Position numbers and translations under genes: made by a program. 64,000 nt of DNA from Caprimulgus europaeus (taxonomy: Eukaryota; Chordata; Aves; Caprimulgiformes; Caprimulgidae), in assembly GCA_907165065.1 (NCBI GenBank), contig OU015524.1:62001-126000 (forward strand), read 5' to 3'. The notes beneath the pieces are model-generated. The model was not told where the DNA came from. It searched no databases and saw only the letters and a list, made by a program, of their open reading frames with translations. Of this stretch, positions 11,516 to 23,500 are shown piece by piece. Within the stretch, counting starts at the first letter, position 1. Every line of letters begins with the position of its first letter.

Positions 11516-14500
11516 GCGTTCCCCGGGAGCCAAAATGCCGAGAGAGCCCGGCAGGGCTCTGAAACTGCGAATGAACGCTGCCTGCTCCAAGGCCAAAGGA
11601 GCCAGGCTTGAAAGCTGCTGCTGGATCTTTTCTCCAACCGCCCACGCACTTATAGCCCCATTCAACTCGGGCCTCAGTCCTTTGCCTGGCTTGCCAGGAG
11701 CGTTTTCGTTCCCCGGGAACCACACTGCCGAGAGAGCCCGGCAGGGCTCTGAAACTGCGAATGAACGCTGCCTGCTCCAAGGCCAAAGGAGCCAGGCTTG
11801 AAAGCTGCTGCTGGATCTTTTCTCCAACCGCCCACGCACTTATAGCCCCATTCAACTCGGGCCTCAGTCCTTTGCCTGGCTCGCCAGGAGCGTTTTCGTT
11901 CCCCGGGAACCACACTGCCGAGAGAGCCCGGCAGGGCTCTGAAACTGCGAATGAACGCTGCCTGCTCCAAGGCCAAAGGAGCCAGGCTTGAAAGCTGCTG
12001 CTGGATCTTTTCTCCAACCGCCCACGCACTTATAGCCCCATTCAACTCGGGCCTCAGTCCTTTGCCTGGCTCGCCAGGAGCGTTTTCGTTCCCCGGGAAC
12101 CACACTGCCGAGAGAGCCCGGCAGGGCTCTGAAACTGCGAATGAACGCTGCCTGCTCCAAGGCCAAAGGAGCCAGGCTTGAAAGCTGCTGCTGGATCTTT
12201 TCTCCAACCGCCCACGCACTTATAGCCCCATTCAACTCGGGCCTCAGTCCTTTGCCTGGCTCGCCAGGAGCGTTTTCGTTCCCCGGGAGCCACACTGCCG
12301 AGAGAGCCCGGCAGGGCTCTGAAACTGCGAATGAACGCTGCCTGCTCCAAGGCCAAAGGAGCCAGGCTTGAAAGCTGCTGCTGGATCTTTTCTCCAACCG
12401 CCCACGCACTTATAGCCCCATTCAACTCGGGCCTCAGTCCTTTGCCTGGCTCGCCAGGAGCGTTTTCGTTCCCCGGGAACCACACTGCCGAGAGAGCCCG
12501 GCAGGGCTCTGAAACTGCGAATGAACGCTGCCTGCTCCAAGGCCAAAGGAGCCAGGCTTGAAAGCTGCTGCTGGATCTTTTCTCCAACCGCCCACGCACT
12601 TATAGCCCCATTCAACTCGGGCCTCAGTCCTTTGCCTGGCTCGCCAGGAGCGTTTTCGTTCCCCGGGAGCCACACTGCCGAGAGAGCCCGGCAGGGCTCT
12701 GAAACTGCGAATGAACGCTGCCTGCTCCAAGGCCAAAGGAGCCAGGCTTGAAAGCTGCTGCTGGATCTTTTCTCCAACCGCCCACGCACTTATAGCCCCA
12801 TTCAACTCGGGCCTCAGTCCTTTGCCTGGCTCGCCAGGAGCGTTTTCGTTCCCCGGGAACCACACTGCCGAGAGAGCCCGGCAGGGCTCTGAAACTGCGA
12901 ATGAACGCTGCCTGCTCCAAGGCCAAAGGAGCCAGGCTTGAAAGCTGCTGCTGGATCTTTTCTCCAACCGCCCACGCACTTATAGCCCCATTCAACTCGG
13001 GCCTCAGTCCTTTGCCTGGCTCGCCAGGAGCGTTTTCGTTCCCCGGGAACCACACTGCCGAGAGAGCCCGGCAGGGCTCTGAAACTGCGAATGAACGCTG
13101 CCTGCTCCAAGGCCAAAGGAGCCAGGCTTGAAAGCTGCTGCTGGATCTTTTCTCCAACCGCCCACGCACTTATAGCCCCATTCAACTCGGGCCTCAGTCC
13201 TTTGCCTGGCTCGCCAGGAGCGTTTTCGTTCCCCGGGAACCACACTGCCGAGAGAGCCCGGCAGGGCTCTGAAACTGCGAATGAACGCTGCCTGCTCCAA
13301 GGCCAAAGGAGCCAGGCTTGAAAGCTGCTGCTGGATCTTTTCTCCAACCGCCCACGCACTTATAGCCCCATTCAACTCGGGCCTCAGTCCTTTGCCTGGC
13401 TCGCCAGGAGCGTTTTCGTTCCCCGGGAGCCACACTGCCGAGAGAGCCCGGCAGGGCTCTGAAACTGCGAATGAACGCTGCCTGCTCCAAGGCCAAAGGA
13501 GCCAGGCTTGAAAGCTGCTGCTGGATCTTTTCTCCAACCGCCCACGCACTTATAGCCCCATTCAACTCGGGCCTCAGTCCTTTGCCTGGCTTGCCAGGAG
13601 CGTTTTCGTTCCCCGGGAACCACACTGCCGAGAGAGCCCGGCAGGGCTCTGAAACTGCGAATGAACGCTGCCTGCTCCAAGGCCAAAGGAGCCAGGCTTG
13701 AAAGCTGCTGCTGGATCTTTTCTCCAACCGCCCACGCACTTATAGCCCCATTCAACTCGGGCCTCAGTCCTTTGCCTGGCTCGCCAGGAGCGTTTTCGTT
13801 CCCCGGGAGCCACACTGCCGAGAGAGCCCGGCAGGGCTCTGAAACTGCGAATGAACGCTGCCTGCTCCAAGGCCAAAGGAGCCAGGCTTGAAAGCTGCTG
13901 CTGGATCTTTTCTCCAACCGCCCACGCACTTATAGCCCCATTCAACTCGGGCCTCAGTCCTTTGCCTGGCTCGCCAGGAGCGTTTTCGTTCCCCGGGAAC
14001 CACACTGCCGAGAGAGCCCGGCAGGGCTCTGAAACTGCGAATGAACGCTGCCTGCTCCAAGGCCAAAGGAGCCAGGCTTGAAAGCTGCTGCTGGATCTTT
14101 TCTCCAACCGCCCACGCACTTATAGCCCCATTCAACTCGGGCCTCAGTCCTTTGCCTGGCTCGCCAGGAGCGTTTTCGTTCCCCGGGAAGCCACACTGCC
14201 GAGAGAGCCCGGCAGGGCTCTGAAACTGCGAATGAACGCTGCCTGCTCCAAGGCCAAAGGAGCCAGGCTTGAAAGCTGCTGCTGGATCTTTTCTCCAACC
14301 GCCCACGCACTTATAGCCCCATTCAACTCGGGCCTCAGTCCTTTGCCTGGCTCGCCAGGAGCGTTTTCGTTCCCCGGGAACCACACTGCCGAGAGAGCCC
14401 GGCAGGGCTCTGAAACTGCGAATGAACGCTGCCTGCTCCAAGGCCAAAGGAGCCAGGCTTGAAAGCTGCTGCTGGATCTTTTCTCCAACCGCCCACGCAC

Positions 14501-17500
14501 TTATAGCCCCATTCAACTCGGGCCTCAGTCCTTTGCCTGGCTCGCCAGGAGCGTTTTCGTTCCCCGGGAACCACACTGCCGAGAGAGCCCGGCAGGGCTC
14601 TGAAACTGCGAATGAACGCTGCCTGCTCCAAGGCCAAAGGAGCCAGGCTTGAAAGCTGCTGCTGGATCTTTTCTCCAACCGCCCACGCACTTATAGCCCC
14701 ATTCAACTCGGGCCTCAGTCCTTTGCCTGGCTCGCCAGGAGCGTTTTCGTTCCCCGGGAACCACACTGCCGAGAGAGCCCGGCAGGGCTCTGAAACTGCG
14801 AATGAACGCTGCCTGCTCCAAGGCCAAAGGAGCCAGGCTTGAAAGCTGCTGCTGGATCTTTTCTCCAACCGCCCACGCACTTATAGCCCCATTCAACTCG
14901 GGCCTCAGTCCTTTGCCTGGCTCGCCAGGAGCGTTTTCGTTCCCCGGGAACCACACTGCCGAGAGAGCCCGGCAGGGCTCTGAAACTGCGAATGAACGCT
15001 GCCTGCTCCAAGGCCAAAGGAGCCAGGCTTGAAAGCTGCTGCTGGATCTTTTCTCCAACCGCCCACGCACTTATAGCCCCATTCAACTCGGGCCTCAGTC
15101 CTTTGCCTGGCTCGCCAGGAGCGTTTTCGTTCCCCGGGAACCACACTGCCGAGAGAGCCCGGCAGGGCTCTGAAACTGCGAATGAACGCTGCCTGCTCCA
15201 AGGCCAAAGGAGCCAGGCTTGAAAGCTGCTGCTGGATCTTTTCTCCAACCGCCCACGCACTTATAGCCCCATTCAACTCGGGCCTCAGTCCTTTGCCTGG
15301 CTCGCCAGGAGCGTTTTCGTTCCCCGGGAACCACACTGCCGAGAGAGCCCGGCAGGGCTCTGAAACTGCGAATGAACGCTGCCTGCTCCAAGGCCAAAGG
15401 AGCCAGGCTTGAAAGCTGCTGCTGGATCTTTTCTCCAACCGCCCACGCACTTATAGCCCCATTCAACTCGGGCCTCAGTCCTTTGCCTGGCTCGCCAGGA
15501 GCGTTTTCGTTCCCCGGGAACCACACTGCCGAGAGAGCCCGGCAGGGCTCTGAAACTGCGAATGAACGCTGCCTGCTCCAAGGCCAAAGGAGCCAGGCTT
15601 GAAAGCTGCTGCTGGATCTTTTCTCCAACCGCCCACGCACTTATAGCCCCATTCAACTCGGGCCTCAGTCCTTTGCCTGGCTCGCCAGGAGCGATTGCGT
15701 TGCCTGAAGCCACACTGCCGAGAGAGCCCGGCAGGGCTCTGAAACTGCGAATGAACGCTGCCTGCTCCAAGGCCAAAGGAGCCAGGCTTGAAAGCTGCTG
15801 CTGGATCTTTTCTCCAACCGCCCACGCACTTATAGCCCCATTCAACTCGGGCCTCAGTCCTTTGCCTGGCTCGCCAGGAGCGTTTTCGTTCCCCGGGAAC
15901 CACACTGCCGAGAGAGCCCGGCAGGGCTCTGAAACTGCGAATGAACGCTGCCTGCTCCAAGGCCAAAGGAGCCAGGCTTGAAAGCTGCTGCTGGATCTTT
16001 TCTCCAACCGCCCACGCACTTATAGCCCCATTCAACTCGGGCCTCAGTCCTTTGCCTGGCTCGCCAGGAGCGTTTTCGTTCCCCGGGAACCACACTGCCG
16101 AGAGAGCCCGGCAGGGCTCTGAAACTGCGAATGAACGCTGCCTGCTCCAAGGCCAAAGGAGCCAGGCTTGAAAGCTGCTGCTGGATCTTTTCTCCAACCG
16201 CCCACGCACTTATAGCCCCATTCAACTCGGGCCTCAGTCCTTTGCCTGGCTCGCCAGGAGCGTTTTCGTTCCCCGGGAACCACACTGCCGAGAGAGCCCG
16301 GCAGGGCTCTGAAACTGCGAATGAACGCTGCCTGCTCCAAGGCCAAAGGAGCCAGGCTTGAAAGCTGCTGCTGGATCTTTTCTCCAACCGCCCACGCACT
16401 TATAGCCCCATTCAACTCGGGCCTCAGTCCTTTGCCTGGCTCGCCAGGAGCGTTTTCGTTCCCCGGGAACCACACTGCCGAGAGAGCCTGGCAGGGCTCT
16501 GAAACTGCGAATGAACGCTGCCTGCTCCAAGGCCAAAGGAGCCAGGCTTGAAAGCTGCTGCTGGATCTTTTCTCCAACCGCCCACGCACTTATAGCCCCA
16601 TTCAACTCGGGCCTCAGTCCTTTGCCTGGCTTGCCAGGAGCGTTTTCGTTCCCGGAAGCCACACTGCCGAGAGAGCCCGGCAGGGCTCTGAAACTGCGAA
16701 TGAACGCTGCCTGCTCCAAGGCCAAAGGAGCCAGGCTTGAAAGCTGCTGCTGGATCTTTTCTCCAACCGCCCACGCACTTATAGCCCCATTCAACTCGGG
16801 CCTCAGTCCTTTGCCTGGCTCGCCAGGAGCGTTTTCGTTCCCCGGGAACCACACTGCCGAGAGAGCCCGGCAGGGCTCTGAAACTGCGAATGAACGCTGC
16901 CTGCTCCAAGGCCAAAGGAGCCAGGCTTGAAAGCTGCTGCTGGATCTTTTCTCCAACCGCCCACGCACTTATAGCCCCATTCAACTCGGGCCTCAGTCCT
17001 TTGCCTGGCTCGCCAGGAGCGTTTTCGTTCCCCGGGAACCACACTGCCGAGAGAGCCCGGCAGGGCTCTGAAACTGCGAATGAACGCTGCCTGCTCCAAG
17101 GCCAAAGGAGCCAGGCTTGAAAGCTGCTGCTGGATCTTTTCTCCAACCGCCCACGCACTTATAGCCCCATTCAACTCGGGCCTCAGTCCTTTGCCTGGCT
17201 CGCCAGGAGCGTTTTCGTTCCCCGGGAACCACACTGCCGAGAGAGCCCGGCAGGGCTCTGAAACTGCGAATGAACGCTGCCTGCTCCAAGGCCAAAGGAG
17301 CCAGGCTTGAAAGCTGCTGCTGGATCTTTTCTCCAACCGCCCACGCACTTATAGCCCCATTCAACTCGGGCCTCAGTCCTTTGCCTGGCTCGCCAGGAGC
17401 GTTTTCGTTCCCCGGGAACCACACTGCCGAGAGAGCCCGGCAGGGCTCTGAAACTGCGAATGAACGCTGCCTGCTCCAAGGCCAAAGGAGCCAGGCTTGA

Positions 17501-20500
17501 AAGCTGCTGCTGGATCTTTTCTCCAACCGCCCACGCACTTATAGCCCCATTCAACTCGGGCCTCAGTCCTTTGCCTGGCTCGCCAGGAGCGTTTTCGTTC
17601 CCCGGGAGCCACACTGCCGAGAGAGCCCGGCAGGGCTCTGAAACTGCGAATGAACGCTGCCTGCTCCAAGGCCAAAGGAGCCAGGCTTGAAAGCTGCTGC
17701 TGGATCTTTTCTCCAACCGCCCACGCACTTATAGCCCCATTCAACTCGGGCCTCAGTCCTTTGCCTGGCTTGCCAGGAGCGTTTTCGTTCCCCGGGAGCC
17801 ACACTGCCGAGAGAGCCCGGCAGGGCTCTGAAACTGCGAATGAACGCTGCCTGCTCCAAGGCCAAAGGAGCCAGGCTTGAAAGCTGCTGCTGGATCTTTT
17901 CTCCAACCGCCCACGCACTTATAGCCCCATTCAACTCGGGCCTCAGTCCTTTGCCTGGCTTGCCAGGAGCGTTTTCGTTCCCCGGGAACCACACTGCCGA
18001 GAGAGCCCGGCAGGGCTCTGAAACTGCGAATGAACGCTGCCTGCTCCAAGGCCAAAGGAGCCAGGCTTGAAAGCTGCTGCTGGATCTTTTCTCCAACCGC
18101 CCACGCACTTATAGCCCCATTCAACTCGGGCCTCAGTCCTTTGCCTGGCTCGCCAGGAGCGTTTTCGTTCCCCGGGAGCCACACTGCCGAGAGAGCCCGG
18201 CAGGGCTCTGAAACTGCGAATGAACGCTGCCTGCTCCAAGGCCAAAGGAGCCAGGCTTGAAAGCTGCTGCTGGATCTTTTCTCCAACCGCCCACGCACTT
18301 ATAGCCCCATTCAACTCGGGCCTCAGTCCTTTGCCTGGCTCGCCAGGAGCGTTTTCGTTCCCCGGGAACCACACTGCCGAGAGAGCCCGGCAGGGCTCTG
18401 AAACTGCGAATGAACGCTGCCTGCTCCAAGGCCAAAGGAGCCAGGCTTGAAAGCTGCTGCTGGATCTTTTCTCCAACCGCCCACGCACTTATAGCCCCAT
18501 TCAACTCGGGCCTCAGTCCTTTGCCTGGCTCGCCAGGAGCGTTTTCGTTCCCCGGGAACCACACTGCCGAGAGAGCCCGGCAGGGCTCTGAAACTGCGAA
18601 TGAACGCTGCCTGCTCCAAGGCCAAAGGAGCCAGGCTTGAAAGCTGCTGCTGGATCTTTTCTCCAACCGCCCACGCACTTATAGCCCCATTCAACTCGGG
18701 CCTCAGTCCTTTGCCTGGCTCGCCAGGAGCGTTTTCGTTCCCCGGGAACCACACTGCCGAGAGAGCCCGGCAGGGCTCTGAAACTGCGAATGAACGCTGC
18801 CTGCTCCAAGGCCAAAGGAGCCAGGCTTGAAAGCTGCTGCTGGATCTTTTCTCCAACCGCCCACGCACTTATAGCCCCATTCAACTCGGGCCTCAGTCCT
18901 TTGCCTGGCTCGCCAGGAGCGTTTTCGTTCCCCGGGAACCACACTGCCGAGAGAGCCCGGCAGGGCTCTGAAACTGCGAATGAACGCTGCCTGCTCCAAG
19001 GCCAAAGGAGCCAGGCTTGAAAGCTGCTGCTGGATCTTTTCTCCAACCGCCCACGCACTTATAGCCCCATTCAACTCGGGCCTCAGTCCTTTGCCTGGCT
19101 CGCCAGGAGCGTTTTCGTTCCCCGGGAACCACACTGCCGAGAGAGCCCGGCAGGGCTCTGAAACTGCGAATGAACGCTGCCTGCTCCAAGGCCAAAGGAG
19201 CCAGGCTTGAAAGCTGCTGCTGGATCTTTTCTCCAACCGCCCACGCACTTATAGCCCCATTCAACTCGGGCCTCAGTCCTTTGCCTGGCTCGCCAGGAGC
19301 GTTTTCGTTCCCCGGGAGCCACACTGCCGAGAGAGCCCGGCAGGGCTCTGAAACTGCGAATGAACGCTGCCTGCTCCAAGGCCAAAGGAGCCAGGCTTGA
19401 AAGCTGCTGCTGGATCTTTTCTCCAACCGCCCACGCACTTATAGCCCCATTCAACTCGGGCCTCAGTCCTTTGCCTGGCTCGCCAGGAGCGTTTTCGTTC
19501 CCCGGGAGCCACACTGCCAAGAGAGCCCGGCAGGGGTCTGAAACTGCGAATGAACGCTGCCTGCTCCAAGGCCAAAGGAGCCAGGCTTGAAAGCTGCTGC
19601 TGGATCTTTTCTCCAACCGCCCACGCACTTATAGCCCCATTCAACTCGGGCCTCAGTCCTTTGCCTGGCTCGCCAGGAGCGTTTTCGTTCCCCGGGAACC
19701 ACACTGCCGAGAGAGCCCGGCAGGGCTCTGAAACTGCGAATGAACGCTGCCTGCTCCAAGGCCAAAGGAGCCAGGCTTGAAAGCTGCTGCTGGATCTTTT
19801 CTCCAACTGCCCACGCACTTATAGCCCCATTCAACTCGGGCCTCAGTCCTTTGCCTGGCTCGCCAGGAGCGTTTCCGTTCCCCGGGAACCACACTGCCGA
19901 GAGAGCCCGGCAGGGCTCTGAAACTGCGAATGAACGCTGCCTGCTCCAAGGCCAAAGGAGCCAGGCTTGAAAGCTGCTGCTGGATCTTTTCCCCAACCGC
20001 CCACGCACTTATAGCCCTATTCAACTCGGGCCTCAGTCCTTTGCCTGGCTTGCCAGGAGCGTTTTCGTTCCCCGGGAACCACACTGCCGAGAGAGCCCGG
20101 CAGGGCTCTGAAACTGCGAATGAACGCTGCCTGCTCCAAGGCCAAAGGAGCCAGGCTTGAAAGCTGCTGCTGGATCTTTTCTCCAACCGCCCACGCACTT
20201 AAAGCCCCATTCAACTCGGGCCTCAGTCCTTTGCCTGGCTCGCCAGGAGCGTTTTCATTCCCCGGGAACCACACTGCCGAGAGAGCCCGGCAGGGCTCTG
20301 AAACTGCGAATGAACGCTGCCTGCTCCAAGGCCAAAAGAGCCAGGCTTGAAAGCTGCTGCTGGATCTTTTCTCCAACCGCCCACGCACTTATAGCCCCAT
20401 TCAACTCGGGCCTCAGTCCTTTGCCTGGCTCGCCAGGAGCGTTTTCATTCCCCGGGAACCACACTGCCGAGAGAGCCCGGCAGGGCTCTGAAAATGCGAA

Positions 20501-23500
20501 TGAACGCTGCCTGCTCCAAGGCCAAAGGAGCCAGGCGTGAAAGCTGCTGCTGGATCTTTTCTCCAACCGCCCACGCACTTATAGCCTCATTCAACTCGGG
20601 CCTCAGTCCTTTGCCTGGCTCGCCAGGAGCGTTTTCGTTCCCCGGGAACCACACTGCCGAGAGAGCCCAGCAGGGCTCTGAAACTGCGAATGAACGCTGC
20701 CTGCTCCAAGGCCAAAGGAGCCAGGCTTGAAAGCTGCTGCTGGATCTTTTCTGCAACTGCCCACGCACTTATAGCCCCATTCAACTCGGGCCTCAGTCCT
20801 TTGCCTGGCTCGCCACGAGCGTTTTCGTTCCCCGGGAACCACACTGCCGAGAGAGCCCGGCAGGGCTCTGAAACTGCGAATGAACGCTGCCTGCTCCAAG
20901 GCCAAAGGAGCCAGGCTTGAAAGCTGCTGCTGGATCTTTTCTCCAACCGCCCACGCACTTAAAGCCCCATTCAACTCGGGCCTCAGTCCTTTGCCTGGCT
21001 TGCCAGGAGCGTTTTCGTTCCCCGGGAACCACACTGCCGAGAGAGCCCGGCAGGGCTCTGAAACTGCGAATGAACGCTGCCTGCTCCAAGGCCAAAGGAG
21101 CCAGGCTTGAAAGCTGCTGCTGGATCTTTTCTCCAACTGCCCACGCACTTATAGCCCCATTCAACTCGGGCCTCAGTCCTTTGCCTGGCTTGACAGGAGC
21201 GTTTTCGTTCCCCGGGAACCACACTGCCGAGAGAGCCCGGCAGGGCTCTGAAACTGCGAATGAACGCTGCCTGCTCCAAGGCCAAAGGAGCCAGGCTTGA
21301 AAGCTGCTGCTGGATCTTTTCTCCAACCGCCCACACACTTATAGCCCCATTCAACTCGGGCCTCAGTCCTTTGCCTGGCTTGCCAGGAGCGTTTTCGTTC
21401 CCCGGGAGCCACACTGCCGAGAGAGCCCGGCAGGGCTCTGAAACTGCGAATGAACGCTGCCTGCTCCAAGGCCAAAGGAGCCAGGCTTGAAAGCTGCTGC
21501 TGGATCTTTTCTCCAACCGCCCACGCACTTATAGCCCCATTCAACTCGGGCCTCAGTCCTTTGCCTGGCTCGCCAGGAGCGTTTTCATTCCCCGGGAACC
21601 ACACTGCCGAGAGAGCCCGGCAGGGCTCTGAAACTGCGAATGAACGCTGCCTGCTCCAAGGCCAAAAGAGCCAGGCTTGAAAGCTGCTGCTGGATCTTTT
21701 CTCCAACCGCCCACGCACTTATAGCCCCATTCAACTCGGGCCTCAGTCCTTTGCCTGGCTCGCCAGGAGCGTTTTCATTCCCCGGGAACCACACTGCCGA
21801 GAGAGCCCGGCAGGGCTCTGAAACTGCGAATGAACGCTGCCTGCTCCAAGGCCAAAGGAGCCAGGCTTGAAAGCTGCTGCTGGATCTTTTCTCCAACCGC
21901 CCACGCACTTATAGCCTCATTCAACTCGGGCCTCAGTCCTTTGCCTGGCTCGCAAGGAGCGTTTTCGTTCCCCGGGAACCACACTGCCGAGAGAGCCCAG
22001 CAGGGCTCTGAAACTGCGAATGAACGCTGCCTGCTCCAAGGCCAAAGGAGCCAGGCTTGAAAGCTGCTGCTGGATCTTTTCTCCAACCGCCCATGCACTT
22101 ATAGCCCCATTCAACTCGGGCCTCAGTCCTTTGCCTGGCTTGCCAGGAGCGTTTGCGTTCCCCGGGAGCCACACTGCCAAGAGAGCCCGGCAGGGGTCTG
22201 AAACTGCGAATGAACGCTGCCTGCTCCAACGCCAAAGGAGCCAGGCTTGAAAGCTGCTGCTGGATCTTTTCTCCAACCGCCCACGCACTTATAGCCCCAT
22301 TCAACTCGGGCCTCAGTCCTTTGCCTGGCTCGCCAGGAGCGTTTTCGTTCCCCGGGAACCACACTGCCGAGAGAGCCCGGCAGGGCTCTGAAACTGCGAA
22401 TGAACGCTGCCTGCTCCAAGGCCAAAGGAGCCAGGCTTGAAAGCTGCTGCTGGATCTTTTCTCCAACTGCCCACGCACTTATAGCCCCATTCAACTCGGG
22501 CCTCAGTCCTTTGCCTGGCTCGCCACGAGCGTTTTCGTTCCCCGGGAACCACACTGCCGAGAGAGCCCGGCAGGGCTCTGAAACTGCGAATGAACGCTGC
22601 CTGCTCCAAGGCCAAAGGAGCCAGGCTTGAAAGCTGCTGCTGGATCTTTTCTCCAACCGCCCACGCACTTATAGCCCCATTCAACTCGGGCCTCAGTCCT
22701 TTGCCTGGCTTGCCAGGAGCGTTTTCGTTCCCCGGGAACCACACTGCCGAGAGAGCCCGGCAGGGCTCTGAAACTGCGAATGAACGCTGCCTGCTCCAAG
22801 GCCAAAGGAGCCAGGCTTGAAAGCTGCTGCTGGATCTTTTCTCCAACCGCCCACGCACTTATAGCCCCATTCAACTCGGGCCTCAGTCCTTTGCCTGGCT
22901 CGCCAGGAGCGTTTTCGTTCCCCGGGAACCACACTGCCGAGAGAGCCCGGCAGGGCTCTGAAACTGCGAATGAACGCTGCCTGCTCCAAGGCCAAAGGAG
23001 CCAGGCTTGAAAGCTGCTGCTGGATCTTTTCTCCAACCTGCCCACGCACTTATAGCCCCATTCAACTCGGGCCTCAGTCCTTTGCCTGGCTCGCCAGGAG
23101 CGTTTTCGTTCCCCGGGAACCACACTGCCGAGAGAGCCCGGCAGGGCTCTGAAACCGCGAATGAACGCTGCCTGCTCCAAGGCCAAAGGAGCCAGGCTTG
23201 AAAGCTGCTGCTGGATCTTTTCTCCAACTGCCCACGCACTTATAGCCCCATTCAACTCGGGCCTCAGTCCTTTGCCTGGCTCGCCAGGAGCGTTTCCGTT
23301 CCCCGGGAACCACACTGCCGAGAGAGCCCGGCAGGGCTCTGAAACTGCGAATGAACGCTGCCTGCTCCAAGGCCAAAGGAGCCAGGCTTGAAAGCTGCTG
23401 CTGGATCTTTTCTCCAACCGCCCACGCACTTATAGCCTCATTCAACTCGGGCCTCAGTCCTTTGCCTGGCTCGCCAGGAGCGTTTTCGTTCCCCGGGAAC

